Assembly: GCA_963820415.1 (NCBI GenBank)
Contig: CAWFZT010000008.1
Coordinates: 1 to 64,000 of the forward strand
Length of the DNA stretch: 64,000 bases
From: CAWFZT01 sp963820415
GTDB lineage: Bacteria; Chloroflexota; Anaerolineae; Anaerolineales; Anaerolineaceae
Direction of reading: 5' to 3'
Positions 29,231-38,563 of this stretch are shown here, one piece after another (the first letter of the stretch is position 1; every line of letters starts with the position of its first letter). The notes beneath the pieces are model-generated. The model was not told the DNA's origin. It was given only the letters and a program-made list of their open reading frames with translations, and did no database searches. The position numbers were made by a program, and so were the translations under genes.

Positions 29231-29917
29231 ATGGCACTGCACAAAGAACTGTTTACTGACTTACCCCCGGCCGAAGAAATGCGCCGCGATCTCGCAGGGA
29301 ACCTGGCCCAGAAGTACGAAGCGGATGGCTTTTACATATTAGTCCAGTACATTGCCGAAAAATACGGCGACCAGGCTTACAGCCTGGCAGAAGAAGTATT
29401 CCAGGAGATTGGCCTGAAATACGATGCTCAGGCGCTGCGCACACCCGACCTGGTGCGCCGCATCGATTATAACTTTACCGGCTCCAACATTTATAACCTT
29501 ACGGTCAAACCCTTTGCGCCCGAGATGGCCGGCGAGCTGGTGCGCCTGTACAACGAGCAAATCCGCAAGATATCCTATGCCGCTCTGATCACCCAGGCAG
29601 ACTTCCTGGAACACATCGCCGGGGTTGGGCGCCTGCTGGTGGCTTGCAACGAGGGCGGGCAGCCGGTCGGCTTTATCCACTGTATACCCGACAGTGTAGA
29701 GATGCTGGTTTATTCGCATGGGCGCATTTACGAGCTGGTGCGCAGGGCGTTGGTCGCCGCGGCGAAAGAATATTTTTCTGGGCAGACCCCCGGGCTGCTG
29801 ACCGGCCAAATTCCTTACCCGTTCTACACGGCGGTTCCCGAAAATCAACTGTCAGTCATAGAAAAGGACCTTGCCCATGTGGCTGCCGGACTTACAGAGT
29901 TTTTGCCTGTTGCCTGA
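29231..29917 (+). CDS. Uncharacterised protein, partner of the ATC-hydrolase-like protein
   Basis: A 228-residue soluble protein. Residues 1-75 (helical, LAQKYEADGFYILVQYIAEKYGDQAYSLAEEVF) look like a divergent version of the ATC-hydrolase-family N-terminus. The C-terminal half (KPFAPEMAGELVRLYNE, then LLVACNEGGQPVGFIHC) has the strand-turn-strand pattern of GNAT acetyltransferases but I see no clear acetyl-CoA loop. Start ATG 29231 follows GAGGTATAGA and is 8 bp after the previous stop, so it is co-translated with the upstream gene. It may be an acyltransferase or the second subunit of the hydrolase. Confidence 0.6.
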   Translation: MALHKELFTDLPPAEEMRRDLAGNLAQKYEADGFYILVQYIAEKYGDQAYSLAEEVFQEIGLKYDAQALRTPDLVRRIDYNFTGSNIYNLTVKPFAPEMAGELVRLYNEQIRKISYAALITQADFLEHIAGVGRLLVACNEGGQPVGFIHCIPDSVEMLVYSHGRIYELVRRALVAAAKEYFSGQTPGLLTGQIPYPFYTAVPENQLSVIEKDLAHVAAGLTEFLPVA

Positions 29918-29933
29918 CCCGCAAGGATAAACT

Positions 29934-30968
29934 ATGGAAGTCATGACCGTCACAGGAGCGCTTCCGGTAGAAAGCCTGGGAGTCATCCTCCCCCATGAAC
30001 ATCTCTGGATGGCCTTCGACTGGCCTGGCATGTGGCCGGACGTTTCGGATTATCCTGAGCTGGTCTGGCAGGACGTCTCGATTGAAAACCTGCACGCCCT
30101 GCGCCGCAACTACTGCGCTATCCGCGATAACGCCATGCTGGACGACATCGATGAAGCCTGCCTGGAAGTCGAACGCTTCAAACACGCCGGGGGCGGGGCC
30201 ATCATGGAAGTCAGCACCTATGGGTTAAATGGGAATCCTGCCGCCCTTAAAGAAATCTCGCGGCGCACCGGCGTGCCAGTCATCGCCGGCACCGGCTATT
30301 ACCTGGAGCAGACTTTTTCGGATGAGGTAAAAAACCTATCTGTGGAAGGTATGTACGCCGTGATGATGCGCAACCTGTATGACGGCTTTCCTGGCACCGG
30401 CGTGCGCGCCGGCTTTATCGGCGAGGTTGGCATATCGCCAGAAATGTCCCCGACCGAGGAACGCTCGCTGCGCGCTGCCGCCCACGCCCAGCGTGATGCG
30501 GATGTGTGTATGAACATCCACATCGGTTCGGGCATGTATAAAAAAGCTATTGGTATTCTCCAGGAAGAAGGCGCCAATTTCAAGAAGTTGTCCTTCGCCC
30601 ACTGCGACGGGCTCCCGGTAGACGGCGCCCGTGAGCTGGCCTGTTTGGGCATCTACGTAGAAACTGACTGCTTCGGCAATGAGTTTTACGTGGACAACGG
30701 CGCTTACGATGGGGATTGGCCCTGGTATTTCGGCAACGACGGCCAGCGCGTCCGCGCCGTTCAACGCTCGATTGAAGGTGGCCTGGCAGAGCGCCTGTTC
30801 TTTTCGCAGGATGTGTGCTCCAAAATGCAGACCGTTAATTACGGCGGCTATGGATATGCGCACCTGTTGGAGAACATACTCCCCATGCTCGAACACCTGG
30901 GCGTTTCTCACGATACCCTCTATAAAATTATGACCGATAACGTCGCACGCTATCTGTGCGGGGAATAA
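29934..30968 (+). CDS. Phosphotriesterase-family metal-dependent hydrolase (1)
   Basis: A 344-residue amidohydrolase-superfamily barrel of the PTE/COG1735 branch. Metal ligands: HEHLW (H22, H24 by position), a Glu/Lys bridge region around GFIGEVGIS, SFAHCDG for a later His, and FFSQDVCSK with the catalytic Asp. Most bacterial members hydrolyse sugar lactones or esters rather than organophosphates. Its stop precedes the second paralogue by only 11 bp. Sitting between ATC-hydrolase-like and dehydrogenase genes, it is likely a lactonase or amidase step of the pathway. Confidence 0.85.
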   Translation: MEVMTVTGALPVESLGVILPHEHLWMAFDWPGMWPDVSDYPELVWQDVSIENLHALRRNYCAIRDNAMLDDIDEACLEVERFKHAGGGAIMEVSTYGLNGNPAALKEISRRTGVPVIAGTGYYLEQTFSDEVKNLSVEGMYAVMMRNLYDGFPGTGVRAGFIGEVGISPEMSPTEERSLRAAAHAQRDADVCMNIHIGSGMYKKAIGILQEEGANFKKLSFAHCDGLPVDGARELACLGIYVETDCFGNEFYVDNGAYDGDWPWYFGNDGQRVRAVQRSIEGGLAERLFFSQDVCSKMQTVNYGGYGYAHLLENILPMLEHLGVSHDTLYKIMTDNVARYLCGE

Positions 30969-30979
30969 AGGAGCCAGGC

Positions 30980-31996
30980 ATGAAGAAAGCCATGACAATC
31001 CTGGGACCGGTCCCCGCCGATCAATTAGGCCACATCCTGACCCACGAGCATATCCTCTCGGACGTCCCGGATTGGGGTCTGCAGCCGCTCTACCCTGAGC
31101 TGCTCGACCACAAAGTCACTATCGGCATCCTGGGCAAGCTGCGCCGGGACATCTGGAGCTGCAAAGACAATCTGCGCCTGGATGAGCCTGAAGTTTCGCT
31201 GCAGGAAGTCGCCTCATTCAAAGCTAAGGGGGGTGGTACGCTGGTGGATGTCACCTCTGTTGGGCTGAAGCGTGATATCCGCGGCGTGACTGAGATCGCC
31301 CGGGCGACCGGCGTACACGTGGTGGCAGGCACCGGGCTTTACATCCACTCCGGCCACCCAGCTTACGTGGCACGCCAGGCGGCCGACGAACTGGCGGCCT
31401 GGATGATCGCCGAAATACAGGAGGGCATCGAAGGTACCGGCATGCGGGCCGGCATCATCGGCGAGATTGGCATTTCTTCGCCCATGCACCAGGATGAAGA
31501 AAAGGTGCTGCGCGCCGCCCTGCGCGCCCAGCGCTCCACTGGCGCGCCGCTCTCCATCCACCAGTGGGGCGGACAAAGCCTGGAGAAAATCGACGCCCTG
31601 GTCCAGGAAGAAGGCGTTTCCCCCGCCAATATTATCCTGTGCCATTTGACCACGGTCAGCCAGGAACAGCGTTTTTGGGCAGCCGAGCGCGGCTTTTACC
31701 TGGGAATCGACAGCTTCGGCCACGAGTACTACACAGATGCCCTGGCGGGTAAAATTCTCCAGGACCCGGGCCGTATTCAGATGGTCAGGGACCTGATCGA
31801 GCGGGGACATCTGCGCCAGATCCTGCTGTCGAATGACCTGGGTTTAAAGATGCTGCAGAAAAAATATGGTGGGTGGGGCTACGAGCATATCCTGGTCAAC
31901 ATTAAACCCTTCATGCTGCGTATGGACATCCCCCCTAAAGCGATTGACACCCTGCTGTATTACAACCCGGCCCGGCTGATGGCTTATCTGGATTGA
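30980..31996 (+). CDS. Phosphotriesterase-family metal-dependent hydrolase (2)
   Basis: A 338-residue paralogue of the preceding gene with the same motifs: THEHILSDV at the start, GIIGEIGISSPM, CHLTTVSQ and LLSNDLGLKM, and a C-terminal FMLRMDIPP...NPARLMAYL. Start ATG 30980 is chosen because AAGGAGCC precedes it; an in-frame start 24 bp earlier would overlap the previous gene. The two proteins differ in the loop regions, so they probably handle different substrates, or form a heteromer. It is followed by the zinc alcohol dehydrogenase gene after 35 bp. Confidence 0.85.
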   Translation: MKKAMTILGPVPADQLGHILTHEHILSDVPDWGLQPLYPELLDHKVTIGILGKLRRDIWSCKDNLRLDEPEVSLQEVASFKAKGGGTLVDVTSVGLKRDIRGVTEIARATGVHVVAGTGLYIHSGHPAYVARQAADELAAWMIAEIQEGIEGTGMRAGIIGEIGISSPMHQDEEKVLRAALRAQRSTGAPLSIHQWGGQSLEKIDALVQEEGVSPANIILCHLTTVSQEQRFWAAERGFYLGIDSFGHEYYTDALAGKILQDPGRIQMVRDLIERGHLRQILLSNDLGLKMLQKKYGGWGYEHILVNIKPFMLRMDIPPKAIDTLLYYNPARLMAYLD

Positions 31997-32031
31997 CCTT
32001 ATTTTTGAAAAATGTGGAGATGGGTTAAAAA

Positions 32032-33087
32032 ATGCAACCAACTGGCGAAACAATGCGGGCGATAATCTGGGAAGGTGTGGGACGCGTCAGCGTGCAGCGC
32101 CGCCCAGTACCGCAGCCCGGTCCGCATCAGGCCCTGGTGGAAATTATCACCAACGGCCTGTGTTCGAGTGACTACCCGATCGTGGAAGGACAGGTAGAGG
32201 GTTCCTTCCCAGGTATGATCCTGGGCCACGAACCGGTCGGGCGCGTGATTGCCCTGGGATGGCCAGGAGGCTCAGGGATGACCTTCCCTGCCCTGGGGCA
32301 GCGCGTGGCGCTGGACACGATGATTGCCTGCGGCAAATGCCGCTTCTGTAAAGAAGGCCATCCCGAGCTTTGCATGGCTTCCACTGAAATCGGTTTTTCG
32401 GCCGACGGCTGTTTCAGCGACTATGCCGTCTTCCCAGCGGAAAACCTGCATGTGCTGCCAGACAGCATCAGCGACCTGGAAGGCACGATGATCGAAGCAT
32501 TGACCTGCCAGCTTGGCGCAGTGGATGCCCTCGATATTAAATTCGGGGAATCGGTCGCCATTATTGGCAGCGGGCTGGCTGCGCTGACCTTTGTGCAGTT
32601 AGCGCGGCTGAAAGGCGCCGGTAAGATTGGCGTTTCGATGAAAAACCTTCCGGAACGCGCCAAACTGGCTGAAAAACTGGGTGCAGACCTGGTCGTCACC
32701 ACCGGCCCGCAAGGGCTGCGTGACTTGCCGAAGGCACGCGCCGACGACGGCTATGATGTGACCATCGACGCCATTGGGGTACAGGATGCCGCTCTGGCAG
32801 CCTTAGAGCTGGCCCGCCGCGGTGGGAAAGTCTTGCTGTACGGCCTGGCCAATGCAATCATCGACCATTTTCCAGTAGGCGTGGTCATTTTTCGCAACCT
32901 GACTTTATACGGGCGCACCTCGGCCCCGCGCATGTGGGAGCCCGCCATCGATCTGTTAAACCGCCGCGCCCTGCAATTGGAGCAGTTTGTAGGCGCAGTG
33001 GTGACCCTGGAAGAGATTCCCGACCTGTTGGTGAACCGAACGCGTCACCCGCGCATGCTCAAACGGGTAGTACGAGTGCAAAGCTAA
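32032..33087 (+). CDS. Zinc-dependent alcohol dehydrogenase (MDR family)
   Basis: A 351-residue medium-chain dehydrogenase/reductase. Catalytic zinc region GLCSSDYPIVEG and GHEPVGRV; structural zinc lobe CGKCRFCKEGHPELC; NAD(P)-binding Rossmann motif AIIGSGLAALTFVQLA near residue 180. It resembles sorbitol/threonine dehydrogenase-type enzymes that oxidise a secondary alcohol of a sugar or polyol. Start ATG 32032 has only a distant GGAG; ATG 32053 is a possible alternative. It is directly followed by the GntR regulator gene, so it should be co-regulated with the hydrolases. Confidence 0.9.
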   Translation: MQPTGETMRAIIWEGVGRVSVQRRPVPQPGPHQALVEIITNGLCSSDYPIVEGQVEGSFPGMILGHEPVGRVIALGWPGGSGMTFPALGQRVALDTMIACGKCRFCKEGHPELCMASTEIGFSADGCFSDYAVFPAENLHVLPDSISDLEGTMIEALTCQLGAVDALDIKFGESVAIIGSGLAALTFVQLARLKGAGKIGVSMKNLPERAKLAEKLGADLVVTTGPQGLRDLPKARADDGYDVTIDAIGVQDAALAALELARRGGKVLLYGLANAIIDHFPVGVVIFRNLTLYGRTSAPRMWEPAIDLLNRRALQLEQFVGAVVTLEEIPDLLVNRTRHPRMLKRVVRVQS

Positions 33088-33108
33088 TTTTTCTGCAGGA
33101 GTTGATGT

Positions 33109-33819
33109 ATGCTGCTAAAACCTGTTGAACGAAATACTCTAGTAGAATCGGTGGTCGACCAGCTGTTAGCATTGATCAAGGATGGATCGCTGGCGCCTGG
33201 CGAGCGGCTGCCTTCGGAACGTGACCTGATGAAGAGTCTCAATGTGGGCAGGTCGACCGTCCGTGAGGCGCTGCGCAGCCTGGTGATGATGAACCTGGTC
33301 GACATGCGCCCCGGGCAAGGCTCTTTTATCAAAGAAATGAGCCTGAGCAGCATCATCAACCCCGAGATGCTTTCGACTCTGATGGATCGCAACCTGACCG
33401 CCGACCTGCTCGAAACGCGCAAGATGATCGAACCTCCCGCCATAGAGCTGGCTGCCAAACGCGCCACCGCAGAAGAGCTGGTCAACCTCCAGTCGATTGT
33501 AGATGAGTGCCGCAAGCTGCACGCCAGGGGTAATTCAACCGCCGAACCCTCAGCCCGATTGCACCTTGAGATAACCCATTGCACCCATAACGGGGTACTG
33601 GTCATGTTCATTGAGTCTGTGCTTGGCCTGCTGACTGAACGCGGCACCCAGTTGGAGCTCCATCGAGGTTACTACGATTGGGAAATCAACTCGCACCAGG
33701 AGCTGGTAGATGCGCTTATTGCCCGGGATGGACACCTGGCCCACCGCCTGATGGCTCGTCACCTGGAAGAATCTTTCCGCTGGTTGTACGACCAAAGCGT
33801 GTCAAATAACGGAGGTTGA
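33109..33819 (+). CDS. GntR-family transcriptional regulator (FadR subfamily)
   Basis: A 236-residue repressor-type regulator. The winged helix is LPSERDLMKSLNVGRSTVREALRSL (about 30-55), followed by the all-helical FCD effector domain with metal-site histidines (HLEITHCTHNGV and HQELVDALIARD, ARHLEESFRW). It lies inside the catabolic block, before the second ABC transporter. The FadR-type palindromes at 25698-25728 are a probable target. Start follows GCAGGAGTTGATGT, and the stop is one base before the next start. The effector is probably a small acid from the pathway, as is usual for FCD domains. Confidence 0.9.
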   Translation: MLLKPVERNTLVESVVDQLLALIKDGSLAPGERLPSERDLMKSLNVGRSTVREALRSLVMMNLVDMRPGQGSFIKEMSLSSIINPEMLSTLMDRNLTADLLETRKMIEPPAIELAAKRATAEELVNLQSIVDECRKLHARGNSTAEPSARLHLEITHCTHNGVLVMFIESVLGLLTERGTQLELHRGYYDWEINSHQELVDALIARDGHLAHRLMARHLEESFRWLYDQSVSNNGG

Positions 33820-33820
33820 T

Positions 33821-34774
33821 ATGTCCGAACTTGTTATCCACAGGCGAGGGATAAGCCCGCAGCAGCGCCGCAACCTGATCAATGGTCTACTATTTGCCTC
33901 GCCTTGGATTATTGGTTTCCTGATCTTTATGTTATACCCGATGGGCTCCTCCATTTACTACAGCCTGACCAACTACACCCTCGGCCCCAAACCGATTCAT
34001 TTCGTCGGCCTCGATAATTACACCAGCCTTTTCTCCGATGCCCAGTTAGGCAATGCCCTGTGGAATACCATGTATCTGACGTTCGTTGGCAACCCCATCT
34101 GGCTGATCTTCGGGTTTGTCACCGCCTTGCTGCTGAATTTGCCTGTGCGCGGCCAGCCGCTCTACCGGACGATATATTTTCTGCCCATGGCGGTCCCGCT
34201 AGTGCCGATGAGCCTGGCCTGGGTGTGGATGCTCAATCCCCAATTGGGCCTGGTCAACAATCTTTTACAACTGGTGCATATCCAGGGACCCAACTGGTTT
34301 GCCGACCCGCTTTGGTCAAAGCCGGCGCTCATCCTGATGGAGTGCTGGCCAATCGCTATTGTCACGGTGGTTTACCTGGCCGCCTTGCAGGGTATTCCCA
34401 AGGAGTTGTACGAAGCGGCCGAGCTGGATGGCGCCTCAGGCTGGCACAAGATGATCCGCATCACCTTCCCGCTCGTCTCGCCGGCTACCCTTTTCAACCT
34501 GATCACCGGGATGATCTGGTCGTTACAGGTGTTTACCCCGGTGTTCATCATCGGAACGGCAGGGGGCGGCACCAACGGCGCGTCTTCCGGCGCTCCCCAG
34601 GGCTCGCTGATGGTTTACGGGCTGTACCTGTACCGCCAGGCTTTTGTTTACTTGAAGATGGGTTATGCCACCGCCCTGGCCTGGGGGCTGTTCTTCATTA
34701 TCCTGGCAGTCACCCTGCTGACCATCTGGGTCTCTAACCGGTATACCTATTACGAAAGCGCCGAGATGCGGTGA
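33821..34774 (+). CDS. Sugar ABC transporter permease, MalF/UgpA type (second system)
   Basis: A 317-residue inner membrane permease with about six helices and the family loop AAELDGASGWHKMIRITFPLVSP. It pairs with the MalG-type protein that follows. Start follows ACGGAGGTTGAT and overlaps the regulatory gene's end closely. An insertion around GTAGGGTNGASSGAPQG between late helices is a long loop seen in several members. Confidence 0.92.
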   Translation: MSELVIHRRGISPQQRRNLINGLLFASPWIIGFLIFMLYPMGSSIYYSLTNYTLGPKPIHFVGLDNYTSLFSDAQLGNALWNTMYLTFVGNPIWLIFGFVTALLLNLPVRGQPLYRTIYFLPMAVPLVPMSLAWVWMLNPQLGLVNNLLQLVHIQGPNWFADPLWSKPALILMECWPIAIVTVVYLAALQGIPKELYEAAELDGASGWHKMIRITFPLVSPATLFNLITGMIWSLQVFTPVFIIGTAGGGTNGASSGAPQGSLMVYGLYLYRQAFVYLKMGYATALAWGLFFIILAVTLLTIWVSNRYTYYESAEMR

Positions 34775-34790
34775 GTTGGAGAAAAAGAGC

Positions 34791-35678
34791 ATGACATCGA
34801 CCACCAAACTTGTCCCCGACCAACGCAGTATTCCCTGGTCTCGCACCAAATCGTTCCAGAGCCGCTTTAACTCGGGCCTCTCGCACCTAGTGATCTGGAT
34901 CGTGGGGCTGTTCTTTTTCATCCCCTGGTTGTTTATCGTGTCAGCCTCGCTGAAAACCTTCGACAAAGTGCTGGCGCTGCCCGTCCAATGGATCCCAAAT
35001 CCGGTCCGCCTGATGAACTACGTGGATGCGGTCACCAAGATTCCCTTCTTGCTGTACCTGGGCAACACCATGTTTATCGCCATCTTGAATGTGCTGGGAA
35101 CCATCCTGTCGAGCGCGCTGGTGGCTTACAGCTTTTCGCGCATTCGCTGGCCTGGGCGCAACGTGGTTTTTTACCTGATTCTAGCGACGATGATGCTGCC
35201 TTCTTCTGTAACGATGATCCCGCTCTTCATCATCTTCACCAAAATCAAATGGATCAACACCTTCTATCCCCTGGTAATCCCGCCTTTCTTCGGCAACCCA
35301 TTCTACATCTTCTTGCTGCGGCAGTTCTTCGCCGGCATCCCCTCCGAGCTTTCAGACGCAGCCCGCATCGACGGCTGTTCGGAGTGGGATACCTTCTGGC
35401 GGATCATCCTTCCTTTGTCAACCCCGGCCATGGCCGCTGTGGCAATCCTGACCTTCCAGGGTAGTTACAACGATTTAATCGGCCCCTTGCTGTACCTGAC
35501 CAGTGATAAACTGTGGACCCTGTCGATCGGAATACAGAGGTTCGTCGGCGTCCACGGTTCTGAATGGCATCTCTTAATGGCTGCCTCGGTCCTGATGACT
35601 TTGCCGATGATCATCCTGTTCCTGTGGCAGCAAAGAGCGTTTGTGCAGGGTATCGTAACCTCTGGCCTGAAAGGCTAG
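34791..35678 (+). CDS. Sugar ABC transporter permease, MalG type (second system)
   Basis: About 295 residues, six predicted helices, coupling loop DAARIDGCSEWDTFWRIILPLSTP. Start ATG 34791 is preferred because GGAGAAAAAG precedes it; a TTG 15 bp upstream is in frame but lacks a site. No ATPase gene is in the block, so a shared MsmK-type ATPase elsewhere must drive it. The following gene encodes the binding protein, the reverse of the order in the first system. Confidence 0.92.
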   Translation: MTSTTKLVPDQRSIPWSRTKSFQSRFNSGLSHLVIWIVGLFFFIPWLFIVSASLKTFDKVLALPVQWIPNPVRLMNYVDAVTKIPFLLYLGNTMFIAILNVLGTILSSALVAYSFSRIRWPGRNVVFYLILATMMLPSSVTMIPLFIIFTKIKWINTFYPLVIPPFFGNPFYIFLLRQFFAGIPSELSDAARIDGCSEWDTFWRIILPLSTPAMAAVAILTFQGSYNDLIGPLLYLTSDKLWTLSIGIQRFVGVHGSEWHLLMAASVLMTLPMIILFLWQQRAFVQGIVTSGLKG

Positions 35679-35711
35679 AGGAAATAGACCAACTATTTGT
35701 TAGGAGGAACC

Positions 35712-37151
35712 ATGAAAGACCTGTCAATCTCAAAGAAGTTTTCTCGCCGGGACTTTTTAAGGATGGCCGGAGTGGCCGCCGGAGCAGCCGCCCTGGCTGC
35801 CGCCGGAGCGGCATGCGCGCCCCAGCCAACTGCTGCACCGGCTGCGCCGGCCGCGACATCCGCGCCAGCGGCGACTGCCGCCGTAACCCAACCAACCCAG
35901 GCGCCTGCCGCTCCATCCGGAAGCGTTGACCTGCTCTACTGGGACAACAACGCCTTCGAGTTCTACCAGAAACCCTGGGATGAGAAATTCCCCGCCCTGA
36001 TCAAGGAGAAAATTCCCAACGCCAAACTAACCATCGCCCATGCCCAGGATGGAGATAAATTCCTGACCGCCATCAACGCAGGCACCCCGCCAGACTTGTT
36101 CTTCACCTGGGACCAGAGTGGGAAAGTAGGTTCCTGGATCAATGGAGGGCTGCTCCTGCCATTAGATGACATGATGGCCGTCGATGGGCTTACCAAGGAT
36201 ATGTTCCCCTCTGGCATGCTCGATCAGGCCTCTTATGGCGGTAAAACCTACGGCATTCCCATGCTGGCGGATGCCTTCCAGTTGTGGTGGCGTCCTGACC
36301 TGTTAAAAGAAGCCGGGATTACCGACCCCCCTAAGACCATCGAAGATTACTGGGCCATCGGCGAACAGTTAACCCAAAAAGACTCGAGTGGCAAGATCAC
36401 CCGCTTGGGAGCCATGATGCCAGCCGGCTGGGATGTGCTTAGCTGGTGTGTGTCTTTTGGCGGGCAAATCTGGGACCCGGAAACCAAGCAGGTCACTCCC
36501 GACCATCCCGGCATCCTGGCTGCCTGGGAAGATATGGCTGCCCAATGGAAGAAATATGACCCGGCAGCCCTGGATTTATTCAATTCCAGCCTGGGCGCCG
36601 GATTCACTGCCGAAGATCCTTTCCTGAAGGATAAATTTGTGATGAAGAGCGATGCTGAGTGGAACGCGGACATCATCCGTTCCAACGCTCCCACCTGGAA
36701 ACGCGGCGTTAATTTCGAGGTCGGACACCACCCCTACCCGGCGGCTAAACCAGACCTGCTTAACAACGTAGACCTGGAAACCTACCCGGTCGTCATCCCC
36801 TACAATGCCAAACAGAAAGAGCTGGGTTGGAAGGCCACCGCAGCCATGAACGACAATGAGTTCGTGGTGTGGTGGGCAACTTTGCTGGTCAATTTGCCGC
36901 AGACCAAGAAAGCCCTGGCGGACCCGCGCGTCCAGGCCATCGCCGGTCTGGATATCAACGCCAAAATTTTACTTGAGGAAAATGGCAACTTCCGCCCGTT
37001 ATTCCCGGCCATGCCAATCGGCGCCGAATACCAGGATGCCTTCAACCGCGAGTTCGACCTGGTGATCCACCAGAAAAAATCCGCCGCGGACGCGCTGGCA
37101 GGCCTGAAGACAGAGCTCCAACCCCAGTTGGATGCAAAACTCAAGAGCTAG
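35712..37151 (+). CDS. Extracellular sugar-binding lipoprotein (second ABC system)
   Basis: About 479 residues. The N-terminus has a twin-arginine signal (SRRDFLRMAGVAAGAAALAAAGAAC-type, lipobox cysteine near 31 of the mature start), a Pro/Ala/Thr linker to about 75, then the binding domain (DLLYWDNNAFEFYQKPWD onwards). It should be tethered outside the cell membrane. Start ATG 35712 follows TTAGGAGGAACC. A 38-bp hairpin lies 70 bp after its stop. The ligand is presumably the compound degraded by this block; the length suggests an oligosaccharide or substituted sugar. Confidence 0.92.
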   Translation: MKDLSISKKFSRRDFLRMAGVAAGAAALAAAGAACAPQPTAAPAAPAATSAPAATAAVTQPTQAPAAPSGSVDLLYWDNNAFEFYQKPWDEKFPALIKEKIPNAKLTIAHAQDGDKFLTAINAGTPPDLFFTWDQSGKVGSWINGGLLLPLDDMMAVDGLTKDMFPSGMLDQASYGGKTYGIPMLADAFQLWWRPDLLKEAGITDPPKTIEDYWAIGEQLTQKDSSGKITRLGAMMPAGWDVLSWCVSFGGQIWDPETKQVTPDHPGILAAWEDMAAQWKKYDPAALDLFNSSLGAGFTAEDPFLKDKFVMKSDAEWNADIIRSNAPTWKRGVNFEVGHHPYPAAKPDLLNNVDLETYPVVIPYNAKQKELGWKATAAMNDNEFVVWWATLLVNLPQTKKALADPRVQAIAGLDINAKILLEENGNFRPLFPAMPIGAEYQDAFNREFDLVIHQKKSAADALAGLKTELQPQLDAKLKS

Positions 37152-37221
37152 CTGGCTCGCATGAGCCAATCCATGGGAACGCGCCGTAAAGATTGCGGTG
37201 CAATCGACGGATTGTATGGGT

Positions 37222-37260
37222 GCAGAGGTTTTCAAGATTTTTCCATCTTGAAACCTCTGC
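37222..37260 (+). terminator. Strong hairpin after the binding-protein gene
   Basis: GCAGAGGTTTTCAAGAT (37222-37238) pairs with ATCTTGAAACCTCTGC (37245-37260) with a single bulged T; the stem extends weakly into GGG/CCC on both sides. No T-run follows, so it may be a processing or stabilising structure that keeps the binding-protein message high, as at 8171-8213. Confidence 0.6.
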
Positions 37261-37309
37261 GCCCACCCGTGGAGGAATTTATATTCGAAATCTAGTAGTT
37301 AGGACAACC

Positions 37310-38563
37310 ATGGACGAGGCCCGTTCTCACCTCCTGCAGCTGCTCGCCAGCCATGAAACCTGGCGCAGCCAGACCATCAATCTCATTGCCTCCGAAAATG
37401 CGCTCAGCCCGGCCGTGCGCCGCGCCCTCAACAGCGACCTGGTGCAGCGCTACGGAGACTATTCAGGGCGGGACCTGTCTGACCGGCGCTACCGGGGCAA
37501 CCGCTACATCGAGCTGATCGAGCGCGAAGCGGTGCGCATCGCCCAGGAAACGTTCAAGGCCAGGTATGTCGAGCTTCGCCCCATCTCCGGGCACGTGGCC
37601 GGAGCTGCCGTGTTGATGGGTTTGTGCCGGCCCGGCGACCTGGTGCTGGAACCCGGCCGCGACGCCGGAGGGCACCGCGAAGCTGGAAAATTCGCCTCTT
37701 CTGCCATGGCGCCGTTGGAGGTCGGTTACCTGCCCTTTGACCCCGTTCGCTATAATATTGACCTGGACCGCTTTTCTGACCTGCTCCAAAAACGCCGGCC
37801 GCAGGTAGTTATCCTGGGTTCCAGCAATTTCCTGTTCCCCCACCCGGTGGAGCAAGTCGCCGGGCTGCTCAAAGCCTTGGCACCGGAGACCGTGCTGGTC
37901 TACGACGGATCACACGTCATGGGTTTTCTGGCCTCGGGGGTGTTCCAGCACCCGCTGGAAGAAGGCGCCGGCCTGGTCTTCGGCAGCACCCACAAGACGC
38001 TGCCCGGGCCACAGGGCGGTATTATTTTTTCCAACCGGGACGACTTGATGGAAAAAGTTTGCCAGGCCACCTACCCGGCCCTGGTCACCAACCATCATCT
38101 CTTCCGCATTCCAGCCCTGGCGCTGGCCCTGTTGGAAATGCAGCAGTGGGGAGCCGCCTACACCGGACAGGTGATCGCCAATGCCCAGGCGCTGGGGGCA
38201 GCCCTTGAACAAAAAGGCGTTCCCTGCGTATGTGTGGATGGCCTCTACACCCGTTCGCATACTATCCTGGCCTGCGTGAGCAAGTTTGGCAAGGGCGCCG
38301 AATTGGCTGCCCGCCTGGAAGACTGTGGGATCATCACAACCGCCGCTCACCTGCCTGATTATTGGGGGTTAGAAGGCTTGCGCCTGGGCACCCAGGAAAT
38401 CACCCGCCGGGGCGCTGGGCAAGATCACATGCAGCAGATCGCCAGCCTGATCGAGCAGGCTCTGGGCGGATCGCGCTCTCCAGAGGCAATCCGGGCTGAT
38501 TCGGCCGGCTTCGTCACCGGGCTGGGGCCAGTTCAATATACATGGATGGATGAAGCCAAATGA
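37310..38563 (+). CDS. Serine hydroxymethyltransferase-like PLP enzyme
   Basis: A 417-residue type I PLP protein of the GlyA family: NLIASENALSPAV at the N-terminus, RPISGHVAGAAVL, VYDGSHVMGF and the Schiff-base lysine in STHKTLPGPQGG, with GLRLGTQEITRRG near the end. In housekeeping GlyA the lysine motif is TTHKTLRGPRGG; the two Arg are Pro and Gln here, and the folate-binding face looks changed. It is therefore probably a specialised aldolase for a beta-hydroxy amino acid, not the one-carbon enzyme. Start follows TTAGGACAACC. The stop overlaps the kinase start (ATGA). Confidence 0.8.
   Translation: MDEARSHLLQLLASHETWRSQTINLIASENALSPAVRRALNSDLVQRYGDYSGRDLSDRRYRGNRYIELIEREAVRIAQETFKARYVELRPISGHVAGAAVLMGLCRPGDLVLEPGRDAGGHREAGKFASSAMAPLEVGYLPFDPVRYNIDLDRFSDLLQKRRPQVVILGSSNFLFPHPVEQVAGLLKALAPETVLVYDGSHVMGFLASGVFQHPLEEGAGLVFGSTHKTLPGPQGGIIFSNRDDLMEKVCQATYPALVTNHHLFRIPALALALLEMQQWGAAYTGQVIANAQALGAALEQKGVPCVCVDGLYTRSHTILACVSKFGKGAELAARLEDCGIITTAAHLPDYWGLEGLRLGTQEITRRGAGQDHMQQIASLIEQALGGSRSPEAIRADSAGFVTGLGPVQYTWMDEAK

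Noticed and set aside
29934..31996. Organophosphate-degrading phosphotriesterases
   Set aside because: Family membership is clear but most bacterial members are lactonases or esterases; nothing in the context points to organophosphates.
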